Assembly: GCA_036897095.1 (NCBI GenBank)
Contig: JAYMSP010003172.1
Coordinates: 1 to 20,778 of the forward strand
Source of the DNA: Plantago elongata
Lineage: Eukaryota > Streptophyta > Magnoliopsida > Lamiales > Plantaginaceae
Length of the DNA: 20,778 bases
Reading direction: 5' to 3'
Program-made: the position numbers and the translations under genes
The notes under the pieces: generated by a model
What the model saw: only the letters and a program-made list of their open reading frames with translations
Told to the model about the DNA's origin: nothing
Database searches by the model: none
Shown: piece by piece, positions 1-10,600 of the stretch
Layout of the letters: each line of letters opens with the position of its first letter
How positions within the stretch are numbered: the first letter of the stretch is position 1

Positions 1-110
1 ACTACTTGGGCACAATGAATGGGTAGGAGTTACACCATTGAAGTGCACCCACTACTTGGTGTAGTTAATGAGATTTTCATTACTCACCCCATTCCTCACC
101 TATACTTCCT
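1..110. repeat. MITE-like inverted segment (edge fragment)
   Basis: The segment has imperfect internal inverted symmetry. A stretch around 31-37 (TACACCA) is mirrored at about 57-63 (TGGTGTA), and the flanks read as GGGTAGGAG on the left and CTCACCCCATTCCTC on the right. Non-autonomous foldback transposons (MITEs) look like this. The left boundary, if any, is cut by the window edge and no target-site duplication can be shown. No coding potential is seen. Confidence 0.25.
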
Positions 111-396
111 TCAATCTCTGATAATCCGGGCATAATCGAAGTTCGCCAGAACAGCTAAGCAGTGCAGCTAGCCTGTTGGGTTTCGACCGTTGTATCATGG
201 GAAACAAGCGTCCAGTGAATCCTCAAAGTACCATAGGTGAGGGGGTGTAATTCTTTTAAGAAAACTGTGCAAGCACAGGCCTCGAATTAGTCTTACAAAA
301 GGCGGTTTGTTTTGTTTACATTATGTTATCTTCGATTGTTATACACTGGAACTAACATCATTAACTATAGCATTAACTGAAATACTCTCTTAAGAA
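111..396. other. Unassigned spacer upstream of the tRNA relic
   Basis: No gene is recognised here. Positions about 139-250 are more GC-balanced than the surroundings and stay open in one plus-strand frame for about 37 codons, ending at a TAA at 248-250. The translation has no motif I recognise. The segment may be part of an old LTR or DNA transposon, but nothing in the sequence proves this. The remainder is AT-rich and featureless. Confidence 0.3.
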
Positions 397-469
397 GCAC
401 CCATGGCCTAATGGATAAGGCGCTTGACTTCTAATCAAGCGATTGTGGGTTCGAGTCCAAACGAGTTTT
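397..469 (+). pseudogene. tRNA-Arg(UCU) relic with broken 3' side
   Basis: Positions 397-458 fold as a tRNA 5' part. They give a 5' acceptor strand GCACCCA, a D arm GCC/GGC, and an anticodon arm CTTGA-CTTCTAA-TCAAG with anticodon TCT at 430-432 (Arg, codon AGA). The T loop TTCGAGT is also present. Both internal Pol III promoter boxes look intact: A box TGGCCTAATGG and B box GGTTCGAGTCC. From about 459 the match stops. The T-stem 3' strand reads CCAAA instead of CCCAC, and the expected acceptor 3' strand TGGGTGC is absent. A TTTT run at 466-469 could act as a Pol III terminator. It is a 3'-damaged tRNA gene, or possibly the head of a tRNA-derived SINE. No functional Arg tRNA is expected. Confidence 0.75.
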
Positions 470-599
470 CATGAGGAAGATAGAATTGGGGTGAGGGCAG
501 GCTGTTGGTGAAGATTGGTGGTCTGGGAGTAGGAAGGAGAAAGTGTGAATTTGGGTCTGGGCTGGCAAGAGACTTAAAACATGGATTTGGGCTTTAGGG

Positions 600-1570
600 T
601 ATTGTTTGACTTGTGTTAGGAGATGGTAAAATAGGTCCAGTGAGAGGGAGGGAAGGCAGAGTGATGGAGTAGGTAGTAGTGCCGAAAAGGGTGGTAGTGA
701 TTGGAAGGTTGATCAGTGATAATGTGACTGATTGAAGGCATGTGATTGAATGAAGATAGAGGGGGGAAGGGAGTTACATAATTTGAAATGATCACACCTT
801 CCATAGATGGGGGGTTCAATTTTTCCTAAAGAGGAGTTAATCAGAGCATGAGATGTGGCAGTAGTAATTGAATTGGACTGTCCAAAATTAACATTATGTT
901 CAATGTTATCCTGGTCCATAGACCCTTGACGATCGACGAAGATTCTCGTCGGACCCAAAGAAGTTGAACCACCCATAGATCGGGACTTGATCGGATTGTT
1001 GACTGCCCGAAGCCAAGGACCCCATTCCTTAGTGTCTGTCGAAGCTTCACCACTTTTCGCTTCGATATCAAACTGAAATTTACAGTCTTTCAATAAGTGG
1101 CCAATGATACCGCATCTGTAACAAAAGTTGGGGAGTCGTTCCTAAGTAAAAGTGACCAGGAGCGACCCATCATTTGCACTTTTAATTCGCAGAGCTCATT
1201 TAAGCGGTTTAGAAATATCCATCTTCACTTTAACCACAACAGTAGACCGTCATGATCAGAATATTCCCGGGCAGCGGGAATTTTCACAAACTCTCCAATG
1301 CCATTTCCAATCACAGTAGTGCAGATGCTTAGACATTTTGGCAATGAGTTTGTCAGCCATTGTGGGATCAAGAGACCTGCAATCAAAGATTAAAACGAAG
1401 ACATGAAAGAAATAGCCGGTGTAGCAATAAAAAGAACAATGGCATAATGCTTTATAGAAATAATCAATAGGGCAGCAAAAAGGAAAAATCAAGATCCAAT
1501 CCATGCTATAGCGAGTAGTGAACCTAGAATCCCCATTGATTGAATGGACCAAATTCTGAGGGATGATGGA
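600..1570 (-). pseudogene. LINE ORF1 relic (DUF4283 + CCHC zinc knuckle)
   Basis: Read on the minus strand, this is a decayed ORF1-type protein of plant L1-like LINEs, or of the DUF4283 family derived from them. Around 1390-1190 the translation in successive frames gives DUF4283-like pieces: MADKLIAKM, then VIGNGIGEFVKIPAAR, then VVVKVKMDISKPLK and LRIKSANDGSLLVTFT. At 1082-1123 lies a perfect CX2CX4HX4C knuckle, CYRCGIIGHLLKDC, preceded by ERLPNF as in the zf-CCHC_4 family. The C-terminal part, down to about 600, is low-complexity and rich in S, N, H and P. The frame breaks near 1320 and near 1245. A TGA follows SKPLK, and a TAG stands where the family usually has Tyr before ERLPNF. No endonuclease or reverse transcriptase is visible downstream, so this is a truncated dead copy. 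Confidence 0.8.
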
Positions 1571-2143
1571 CATCAATCCCTGTAATCAATATTGCTAGAT
1601 TTGAAAAGGGGGAGAAGAGTGAGAGAAGAGGGGAGAGATAGGAGAATCTCAATTAAGATGAGATTGAAGCACTTCATTGGAAGGGATGGATTCACTCATA
1701 CGAGGAGAGGATCTGATGAGAACCATCGGCATATCAGTATTATTCTAAGAAAATTTGACTGCATGTCAACCATTATTATGTCAGTATTTTTATTTGACAC
1801 CTCTTTTTACATGAAATTGTTGGGATGTGGAATTAAGGATGTCAAGTTCAAATCCGAGTTTATTCACATCAATGTGTTCAAATCAGCAAGTCAAGTTGAA
1901 ATCATAAATCACTAAAAGCACTTACAACAATGAGACACACAAGACTAGTAAAACTACATTCAATGAGAAAAACTTACAAGATAAAATGCGGAACTCTATC
2001 AACAAAGCAAATTTCCAATTGTGGTCATGCTATTCATTAGTCCAGTAAAATGGTGTGCTACAACAATGCAGACGCCAATCAATTTGTACAAATTACTCTC
2101 GAAAAAGAGTTATTGCATATGGACATTGGATCATAATGAACTC
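1571..2143. other. Spacer and kinase 3' flank
   Basis: No supported gene. A plus-strand open frame at 1592-1915 has an unremarkable, R/K-rich then hydrophobic translation and no recognisable domain, so it is probably chance. The part nearest 2143 should contain the 3' UTR of the minus-strand kinase. A TTATTG at 2110-2115 (CAATAA on the kinase strand) could serve as a loose poly(A) signal. Confidence 0.4.
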
Positions 2144-3810
2144 CTAAAAATACTCAAAATCAACAGAAGAAGAATCAGGTGAGCTACTTGTGTTGTTCTT
2201 GTCATTTCCAATGTCTACAATCTTCTTCTCTGTATGACCTGAATCTTTACTAGCATACTGCGAAAAGTCTACTGGTTCTGGAACAGAAGGAGGCACGCCA
2301 CTTCTTACTAGCGCCCAGTTCACCCCATCAAAAAATGGATGTTGTTTTATCTCTGTTGCACCCCTCTTATACGCGATTCGTTTATGCGGTTCCTTCACCA
2401 GAAGCCCCCTGATAAGATCCCGAGCGTTAAAGCTCACTTGCGGGTTCTCTGGAAACTTGAGTTGTTGCCCGACCACATTAAACAGAGTTGCTCGGTTCCC
2501 ATTCCCTTTGAAAGGGGTCGTTCCATGTAACAGCTCGTACAAGAAAATCCCAAAAGTCCACCAATCTACTGCACTACCATGACCCTCTCCACGGATGATC
2601 TCCGGGGCGAGATATTCATGTGTCCCGACAAAAGACATTGATCGTACATTTGTGGGCTCTGCCATGAGCTCTGGAAGGGAGTTGGTGTTAGTGCCTATCC
2701 CAAAATCAGACTTGGACTTGCGATTCTTCTTTGGAAGAAGGCGTGGAAGGAAGTTCGACGGTTGCATATAACCACGCACTGCATTGTCATTGTCTAGGAT
2801 GGCTGATGCTTCACTTGGATTGCCAGCATGTACGGATGAAGATTTAACGAGGGTGGGGCTGACGGAGCAACGAAGCGAGAGGTCAAAGTCAGAAAGCATG
2901 ATGTGGCCTTCTTCTCTTACAAGAACATTTTCCGGCTTTAGATCCCTGTACACAATTCCTAGCATGTGTAGATACTCCAACGCCAATAGTACCTCTGATG
3001 CGTAAAATCTGCAATACAGTAAAAACTCGAGAATAAAGTCATCGTTGTCATAACAATCCATGGTCTCAACTGAAGATCAGTTACTAATGCTCTCATAGTC
3101 TCATACTATATTGTAAGATCAAGTAGAAATTGGTAGTACCTAGCAGCTTCCTCAGTAAAGTGCTTGTTAGGCTGCTTTTGCCGAAGACTGTGAAGGTTAC
3201 CGCCACTACAGAATTCCATCACCAGGCAATAGAACTTGTCATTTTCGAAGTATGTATACAATGTAGGCAAGAAAGGGTGGTCGAGAAGACCAAGAATCTC
3301 TCGTTCTGTTTGAGCTCGAAGCAGTTTGTTCCTACTTGCAAGAGAGCCTTTATCCATAACTTTCATTGCAAAGAAGGTATTGCTTCCTCTGAGTTCAACA
3401 AGGTAAACACTACCAATATCTCCATAACCAAGACGCTTCAAGAGTCGAAAATTGCCAAGGCCAAGAGGACAGTCTCTTGGAGTAGCAGAATTAATCGCAT
3501 CCCATCTTACATCACCACCTGTGTGAGGTTTAAGTGGGGTATTGTCCAAACTATTACTTCTGCCCCTACTGAAACTTCCTGGTGTAGGATAATCTGCGTT
3601 CATTAATGTTTTGGGGCTAGGAATTGAGAGTTGATTCGGCTCACTCGGTCTGAATCCCGTTGGTGCCTTATGAGACAACATCGAATTCAGATCAGGACTG
3701 ATAGGTTCGATTGGAGAGACTCGACTAAGATTGGCATTCTTTTTCGGCATGTTCTCCACTTTACTCAAGGTGTTGGAAATTGATCTGGAATTTTCAGTAG
3801 CTAGATCCAT
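2144..3810 (-). CDS. AGC1.5: AGCVIII protein kinase, AGC1.5/AGC1.7-like
   Basis: Two exons, 3810-3140 and 3008-2144, joined by a 131-bp GT-AG intron (3139-3009, split codon AG|A), give a 511-residue serine/threonine kinase. The N-terminal 100 residues are Ser/Pro-rich. The kinase domain has Gly loop LGYGDIGSV (127-135), Lys150, catalytic RDLKPEN (245-251) and the DFD variant (264-266) that marks plant AGCVIII kinases. A long insertion follows (about 270-345), with a basic stretch PKKNRKSK (316-323) that in D6PK relatives binds membrane lipids. The activation segment [15 protein letters not shown] lies at 346-360. The tail ends FEYF, a PIF-type FxxF. The [15 protein letters not shown] stretch and the DFEYF ending match Arabidopsis AGC1.5/AGC1.7 better than D6PK (which ends FDFF). 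Those kinases drive polar pollen-tube growth; this role is inferred here by homology. The start at 3810 has good context (A at -3, G at +4). All catalytic residues are present, so the gene looks functional. Confidence 0.95.
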
Positions 3811-3824
3811 CTTTGTCGATTCAT
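3801..3824 (-). promoter_or_regulatory. uORF overlapping the kinase start codon
   Basis: On the minus strand an ATG at 3824-3822 opens a 7-codon reading frame (MNRQRWI) that ends at a TAG at 3803-3801. It is out of frame with, and runs through, the kinase ATG at 3810-3808. Its start context is weak (T at -3, A at +4), whereas the main ATG is strong, so leaky scanning would be expected. It matters only if the mature leader includes these bases. The nearest plausible upstream splice acceptor (at about 3847) leaves them in. Confidence 0.5.
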
Positions 3825-3846
3825 GTACTATCTCCCAAACTGATCT

Positions 3847-4208
3847 GCAGTTGATAAGATATGATCATGAATCACTTTCATCTGGCAATCTGAGCTAAAC
3901 AAATAAATTAAATTCATCCTCATTTCACCAGAAGATTATGCATACTACTAATATGTAAACAACACATTAAGTCATTTAAATTCCACATTTTCCAATATTG
4001 ATTTCATCTTAACTACTCATGTCTATAGGCAAAGTCATCATGTTCTTGATCCAGTGACATGCATGACACATGCCAGAATAATGTCATTAAAATGGTTAAG
4101 CATAATGGAAATTGATACACACACAATATTAATGTGAATTTCAAATCACAAGAAGGTGAAAAGTTCAATAAGTATTTATAACATAACATCGCATTCAAAT
4201 AAATTTAC
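3847..4208 (-). other. Possible 5'-UTR intron of the kinase gene
   Basis: On the minus strand, TTTTG|GTAAAT at about 4208 is a reasonable donor. TTATCAACTGCAG|ATCAG, ending at about 3847, is a reasonable acceptor 37 bases upstream of the kinase ATG. The interval is AT-rich. This is only a splice-signal reading and other donors are possible. Confidence 0.3.
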
Positions 4209-4469
4209 CAAAATTCAGTAATATGCCCTCCAAAAGCAACGTGGGAGATTAACGATTTTATGCAAAGATCATAGAAGAAGCTTATTAAGTTTTGATCATA
4301 AGCTAATGAGAAATTGAGGGCAGTTTGATGAAAGTTATTGCCACTACGAATATCAACAATAGACATGCATATTGGCCATTGTTTTTGTTTTGTTTGTTTT
4401 TTGTGCCAAATGTTTTGGTAGAGTAAAAATAAAAACGAGGGAAAAGGGAAGAAGAAACAAAAGGGTAAA

Positions 4470-4500
4470 AAATTATATGAAATGTCAGCGGGTGGAAATG
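4470..4500 (-). promoter_or_regulatory. Candidate TATA region of the kinase gene
   Basis: Minus strand TTTCATATAATTTTTT, at about 4469-4484, is followed by a pyrimidine- and A-rich segment resembling a plant 5' leader (CAAAACAAAAACAATGG near 4380). This could be the core promoter of the kinase gene. The inference is weak, because no start site can be read from sequence alone. Confidence 0.3.
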
Positions 4501-4560
4501 GTGAGAGGAGGATGGATTTAGGGCGACGCAAATATCGCCATTGGAAGCTCTCAAATTGTG

Positions 4561-7330
4561 GTTATGATTTTTTCCTCTTTACTTTTCTATTTACGTACTG
4601 AAACTAGTCAAACGATTTTGAATATTTTAACACAAATTCGAGATTGTGAATGAAAATTTATTTCGTAACGTTGAAAATACTCCTTAGCCATTCTTACATT
4701 CCTCACATCAAAGCATATAATATTTGTATTTAATTATGTAATATTTATAATGAATTATATAATGTTCGTTCATTTTTTTCACACAGGTAATTATTATGAG
4801 TATGAAATTTTAAAACTGAGATTATTCATTGTTGGTATAAACTTCTTCGAAGTTGGGAGATGTAGGAGCTCGATCGGGATTCGAGAGGAACTTTGGAATT
4901 ATATGGAGAATAGAAACTAGCAGCCCTTACTTGGTTGGATATAGAACCTCAAAAATAGGTCATCAATTTGTCTGAATACGGTACGGTGTTTGCAAATGTA
5001 AATGGTCGGAAAATAGCAATTATTGGACTGATCACGTACGTCGGTTCTAAAAATAAAATGGTCAAGAGAAGAGATCACAATTATACACTACACGTAAAAT
5101 TACATAATTAATTTCTAGTCAACTTCGATAAATTGGAGAACAAGCTAAAGGAAGCTCAAAATTTGAAAACTTCAACCGCTGTGAAATGCCACTTTGTGAA
5201 ACATTGCTAGCTAATCTATGACTTCCATGTGCTTATATATTCTCTGCCAGCTTATTTTTGACCTAGCCTATGTCATGTATGTATTATGTACATTCTACAA
5301 ACAAAAATATAATCATAAACCTATGTTATAACGATCAGATCACTAATTAATTGAACTACGATCATTTAGAAAAAAAGCAATTACTTCTGAAAAATAGTTT
5401 TTTAAGTGACTGTACATATCATCACTTTACGCTCACTTATAATTATTGTATACGAATCGAGAGACTTTTCAATCGATCACCGGTCATAAGATTCTTCATA
5501 ATAATTAATTTAACTCTTAAAACGAAATGAATACATGGGCTATATAAATGAGAAAGGCATCCCTTTAATTTCCCTGTGTTGATCATTGAGAAAGGAAATC
5601 CAAGTCTAGCCTCTTCCATTACGTATAAATGGGACCTTGATCTTGATCTTAATCTTAACATTATGTTGATTATAATGCATTGGGGGTTGGTTAGTAGTAC
5701 AGTACAAATGATATACGATATGATATCATTTGTGTCTTGTCTTGAAAATTACCAAATCTAGGAGAAAATCATGTTCAGCGTCACATCAACACTAATTAAT
5801 TTATATATACTCTTCGATCAGCAGTGCAATTCCAAGATATACAGTATATTTATTATTTATATAAAATAAAAATCTATTTATTATTTATATAAATAAAAGC
5901 GACGCGTAATTGTTTGATTATCTTGTAAACGACAGTAATTCTAGCTAAAATTAATAAATTATAGGCATAGTATAATATAATCGAAATTCCCAGATTTTCT
6001 TGTGTCCGTTTGCTGGCTGTTTATTCAACTAATCGCGGAGTGTGATTGATAGTAGCTCATTTAACTTGACAAAAATTAGCTAGGTTTGCTGTAGAGCATG
6101 CATAGCATATATATGATATAACCATCGGTATAAATTAAATCGATTGGATGGTGCAACATTTCATCAACACCGTAATGTTTATAATTCTTTTCACCTACCG
6201 CCTTCTTCAATTATCTCGCCCCATTTTATTGGTTATCGGATTAGTTCATTACAACTATATATGCAAATCATTCTATTATCAGTTAGTTTTTATATATGTT
6301 TATACAACCAAAACCTCAAAAATACTATGTCAATTAAGTATTATTGAAACTGAGTTATTATTCATTTATTAATACAACTATATTAAAGTCATCTTATATT
6401 AGGTGGAAAAAATATTTCTGTTGAGAAATATATTTCCTCCGCACCAGAACAAATGTTATATATTTTTTTATATTTGTACCACTATAAATGTATTATTTCT
6501 ATTTTTCGCAACATTTTCAACCCAAAATATCTCATGTATTTTTGTCTTTTAATATTTTATACAATATATTAAATTTCGTGTTTAAAAATAAAGTGATTTT
6601 TGTTTTGGGACTATTAAGATATGTGGTTCTCTCTTGTTGTTGTGATAATTTTCATCCCCACAGACAAACACAGATGGGACGAAATCATTAAAACTGCAGC
6701 CTTATAAATTTCACTTTGGATCCCAATCCTGATGTGCAGTTATAAGTTAAACCAGTCCAGTTTTAAAGAGATAGATCATACTGTATTACAGCAGAAACAA
6801 ACATACAAAACAGAGAGGAACAGTAAGTGGTTGCAAGCTAGCTAGCTACATTATCAAACAACAAAACACAAGAAATCAAGAAAAGATAAATTGTGGAACA
6901 GAAGAGCAACTGGAACAAATATTACGGTGTATGAAAACTTCCATGAATGAAATTACTGAAACGAAACAGCCGTATTTGACAGCACAACACAAGCAAACAA
7001 ACACGTATTAATAATTCATTTATGCTCCAACATCATGCATCTATCTATCTATCACTGCAACCACAACCCAACAAAGAACATACTAACACCACATACTGAT
7101 TGATTTTCTCATAGATTTCTTCTCTTCTTCAAATTGTTCTCATCATTTACTACTACTATACTACTACTACTCCAATAAATCTATACTACAAAACAGTACG
7201 TTTCCTTCATTAGTTATTACATTATTAAATTGTTGTTCACTTCTCATGTACTCGGTTACCATAACAATAATGAAATCAATGAATTAAGAATGCACCGTAA
7301 TTTGTTCCCACCCACCTCCTCATGTCATAA
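4561..7330. other. Divergent intergenic region between kinase and protease
   Basis: No gene is seen. The region is strongly AT-rich, with scattered short open frames that look like chance. It must carry the promoters of both flanking genes, which are transcribed away from each other. Visible structure is limited to a 28-bp tandem duplication at 5847-5893, a GCTAGC-rich palindromic patch near 6836-6846, a (CTAT)n microsatellite near 7037-7052 and a (TAC)n-like run near 7150-7172. I found no microRNA hairpin whose arms I recognise. Confidence 0.5.
5847..5893. repeat. 28-bp tandem duplication, AT-rich
   Basis: The 19-base word TATTTATTATTTATATAAA occurs at 5847-5865 and again at 5875-5893, a period of 28 bases. 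It lies in non-coding DNA between the divergent genes and probably arose by replication slippage. Confidence 0.8.
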
Positions 7331-7334
7331 CCTG

Positions 7335-7346
7335 CTCTATATATTG
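7335..7346 (+). promoter_or_regulatory. Candidate TATA box of the protease gene
   Basis: CTCTATATATTG lies about 295 bases before the protease ATG. It is followed by a leader that is very rich in C and T (about 7365-7600, with CTTTCTTTC runs), typical of plant 5' UTRs. From about 7365 to 7625 there is no ATG, which fits a transcribed leader. Confidence 0.5.
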
Positions 7347-7625
7347 CATATATCTCTGTCGTTTTATCAACTCTATCTCTCTTTCTTTCTTTTTTTTCTT
7401 TCTTTATCTCACACAGAGCAAGAAAACAAGAAAGAAGAAAAGAAATCTTTATTTTTTGAAGATAAGCCCAAAATCATTTCTTTCTACACATTCCCACATT
7501 TAAACTTCATTTTCTTCAAGTTTCAAAAAGAAAAACTTCATTTTTCTCATCTCTCTCTGTTTTCTTTCTTGCTGCCATTTTCTTCTTCTTCAAGTTCAGT
7601 TAAAGCAGGTAGCTACTAGCACTAA

Positions 7626-7631
7626 ATGTGA
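7626..7631 (+). promoter_or_regulatory. Minimal start-stop uORF (ATGTGA) before the protease ATG
   Basis: ATG at 7626-7628 is followed directly by TGA at 7629-7631, then one base, then the protease ATG at 7633. It is the only upstream ATG in the inferred leader. Its context is weak (T at -3), while the main ATG has G at -3 and G at +4. In Arabidopsis NIP5;1, start-stop AUGUAA elements cause boron-dependent ribosome stalling. Whether AUGUGA acts similarly here is untested. Confidence 0.5.
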
Positions 7632-7632
7632 C

Positions 7633-10600
7633 ATGGTATCATCAAGACGACAAACTGGGCTTTTCATTCTCACACTAATTACCCTCTTTCTCACCATCCA
7701 TTCTTATCAAATCCCAACTGGAACAAAGCTCGAGTTGACTCACCGAGTCCGACTCGACCGAGTCAAGCAGTTCGTCCACCAAGACACAGCTCGCCTCCGA
7801 GCCACCACTTACAAGGCAAAGGCCAAGAACAATGCCATTTCATACTCAGAATGTGTGGACAGGAACAAAACCAAGAATGCGCACCAAGTGTTCGGCGAAA
7901 TGCCGCTGAACTCTGCAGCTGATTACGGGTCGGGTCAGTACCATGTGCACTTCAACGTGGGGACGCCGGCTCAGAGGGTGCAGCTGGTGGTGGATACGGG
8001 TAGTGACTTGACCTGGAGCAAGTGTAAGTACAGGTGTAGAGGGAAATGCAGGAGGAGGATGGTTAAAGGTGGGATTTTTCGTGCGGATCAATCGGCGAGT
8101 TTCAGAACAGTGCCTTGTTCGTCTGATGTTTGTAGAGTGGAGCTTGCGAATCTGTTCTCTCTGTCTAGATGCGCTTCTCCGGCTGACCCATGTGCCTATG
8201 ATTACAGGTGAAGCATTTTTCTTTATTAAGTAGCAACCTGTTTGATGAAATGCTCATTGAAAATTGGTTTGGATTAGTTTATGTTATCATGTTTAGTTTA
8301 TGATTGTTTGGAGTGTTTAGATTGAGGGGTGTTTGTTTGTTTAAGGGTTCTGGAAAAGTGAAGTTTTTGGTATAGAATATGAGCTTAAAGTAGTAGAGAA
8401 CAGTTACTTGTTGAGTTTCAAGAGAAATAGTGAAAAGTTGAGTAATGAGTGCCCTGGAAAGTAAACATTTTTGGAGTTAGTATTGTTAATGCTTGTTAAA
8501 AAGACAACAATCAGTTTTTCCTCCTAATCATTAGGAAATTAATCACACTTTAGTGTGAATTTGAGGATATATTAGGGTAATGTGGCTGGTGGGTGTTAGT
8601 GTGGATTTCCTTTTGTTATTCTTACTTTAAAAGAGTTGGGTTTTTTTTTTTTTTTCCAACTAGAATTTCTCCTTTAGAATTGATGTTTGAACAATTAGAC
8701 TTAAGCTCATGTTTTCAAGAACTTCTAGTTAAAGTGATGTGCGGTAGGTGTTTGCAATATCAACTAAAGAGCTGCTTCAACAGATTCTAGAGCTTTAAAA
8801 AATTGGTGCTTTTGGTAAAAATAAGCTATAACCAGTGTTCAAAAAGCTTTTTCCGAACAGGTGCTAAGACAAGAATAAATAAGAAGTTCTAGAACTAGTG
8901 TTAACCTTTTGTTATAATCAGCTCTGTTTTAGTTAAGGATATAATGACAAAAGTTTGGTTGGAAATATTCCAACGGACACTTTCATGTCATGTTCGGGGT
9001 TTGTGGATGTACGAAATACCGGTTAAAGGAGCAGCTTGTAAAGAGTATGACAGTGCGTGAACCGGTTTGTAATGGATGTAAAACTAAAATAAACGTTGGG
9101 GAACTGTCATATAGTAGTAAATAAAGGAGTTTCTCTGCCATAGGACAAGGCAAACGAATGATGCCTTTGTACTTATTGCCAGTATGTTATGTCTCAAGTT
9201 TTCTGTCACTGTTTGTTACCCCTAGTCTAAATAAGAAAGAATTCAATGTTGATGAGAAAGAAAGATTCTTATTTGGGGCTTTAAACTCTATTGTTCTTAA
9301 AAAGGGATCTTAAATGTGTATAAGTAAGTTTATCTATGTAAAATCCCCCGTCTATGGAGGCGGAACCACGAGTAAAATTTGAAGAGGCAATTAAACAATA
9401 TAATAAGTCTCTTATTGTCATGTTAAAGTGTCATTGCACTTGTTAATTTATTTAACACTTTTTCTCTATTCCCCAAAAATATAATGAATCTTCAATTGTC
9501 ATGTTAAAGTGTCATTTTACTGGTTAAATTGTCGTTTCACTACTGCACTTTATTTAGAGTTTTTTCTCTATTTTCCAGCAACCGGCTAGAAAGTATGTTT
9601 CAGTTTTTCTCCACTCACAACCGCACACCACACACCTTCAGAGATTTTAAATATGTGGTCCAAATATTTTTTTAAAGGAATTGAACACACTTTAGAACAT
9701 GGTCAGGGTGATTTGATCAGTTTAGGTGAACGTTGTGGTAGGTTCATGCAAAGAAATCAAACTAGAACTGCTTAAGATGATGGCAATGACTTTTGGGTAG
9801 TTGTGAACTTTTGATTTTTTGGTGTGTATTGTATTCATTAACAATACTCAAAACATTCATGCCTATGTGTTTTATTTTTGCACCTAAGCATTTGTATTAT
9901 ATTGTTCTTTTTACGATTATAACCATATCGCATAAATCCTTACACTACTAATAATGTAAGCACCTCACACTTAAGAAATAGTAAAATGTATACATTTACA
10001 TACAAAATACTCAAAAATCATTTTGAGTTGGTCTAAACCAACTTGCCCAAAATAAATCGAAGAGACTCTTTCACTTATGGGTTGGTAATACTCAAAATTT
10101 CGTTTCTTTCTAAATTAACTTGTGGACACAGATGTGTAGATCTTTTTTGAATTTACCCATTCAATGCATTCGTATGTGATATAAATTCGATAAATTTGCA
10201 TTTATAGGCACCGCGCTTCTAGTCTAATATTGTTCTAAATCAGTAGATGCGATCTCTTTAGTGTTAATACGAAAGTATAAAGATTTCTAACCTGAAAGAG
10301 GGATTACAAGGTGACCGGTAGACATGGCAGTTAATGGTTCAAAGTTCTTCCACCATTAGAAAAGAGACCATAACATGTTGACTTCAATTTGTTAATTCAT
10401 GTCTTTTTAGGTGGAAGCTTATTAATTTCTTTCCCATCTTGGAGATGGGCTAGTTGATGATTCTAGGTTATTAAATTATTATAATGAGCCGAAAAGATGT
10501 AGTAGTACAATCTTTGAACAGCTTATCACAGTTGAATTCAAGTCACAGTATAGAAAAAAAAGAAAAGAAAGCTTTTCAATTAACTGCAGTGTATACTTTA

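Noticed and set aside
264..266. DFD instead of DFG at kinase residues 264-266, which might suggest a dead kinase
   Set aside because: DFD is the hallmark of plant AGCVIII kinases. The numbers here are residues, and the codons lie in the exon at 3008-2144. It is not a defect.
1592..1915. Plus-strand open frame of 107 codons
   Set aside because: There is no domain, signal or splice context. Its composition changes abruptly and it starts inside the LINE relic flank, so it is best explained as chance.
4561..7330. Search by eye for microRNA precursors or a hidden small gene between the divergent genes
   Set aside because: No long hairpin or known mature microRNA sequence was recognised, and the open frames are short and AT-driven.
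7230..7619. Plus-strand open frame of 129 codons ahead of the protease
   Set aside because: Its ATG lies upstream of the likely TATA box. The translation is a low-complexity F/S/L run caused by the CT-rich leader, so it is not a protein gene.
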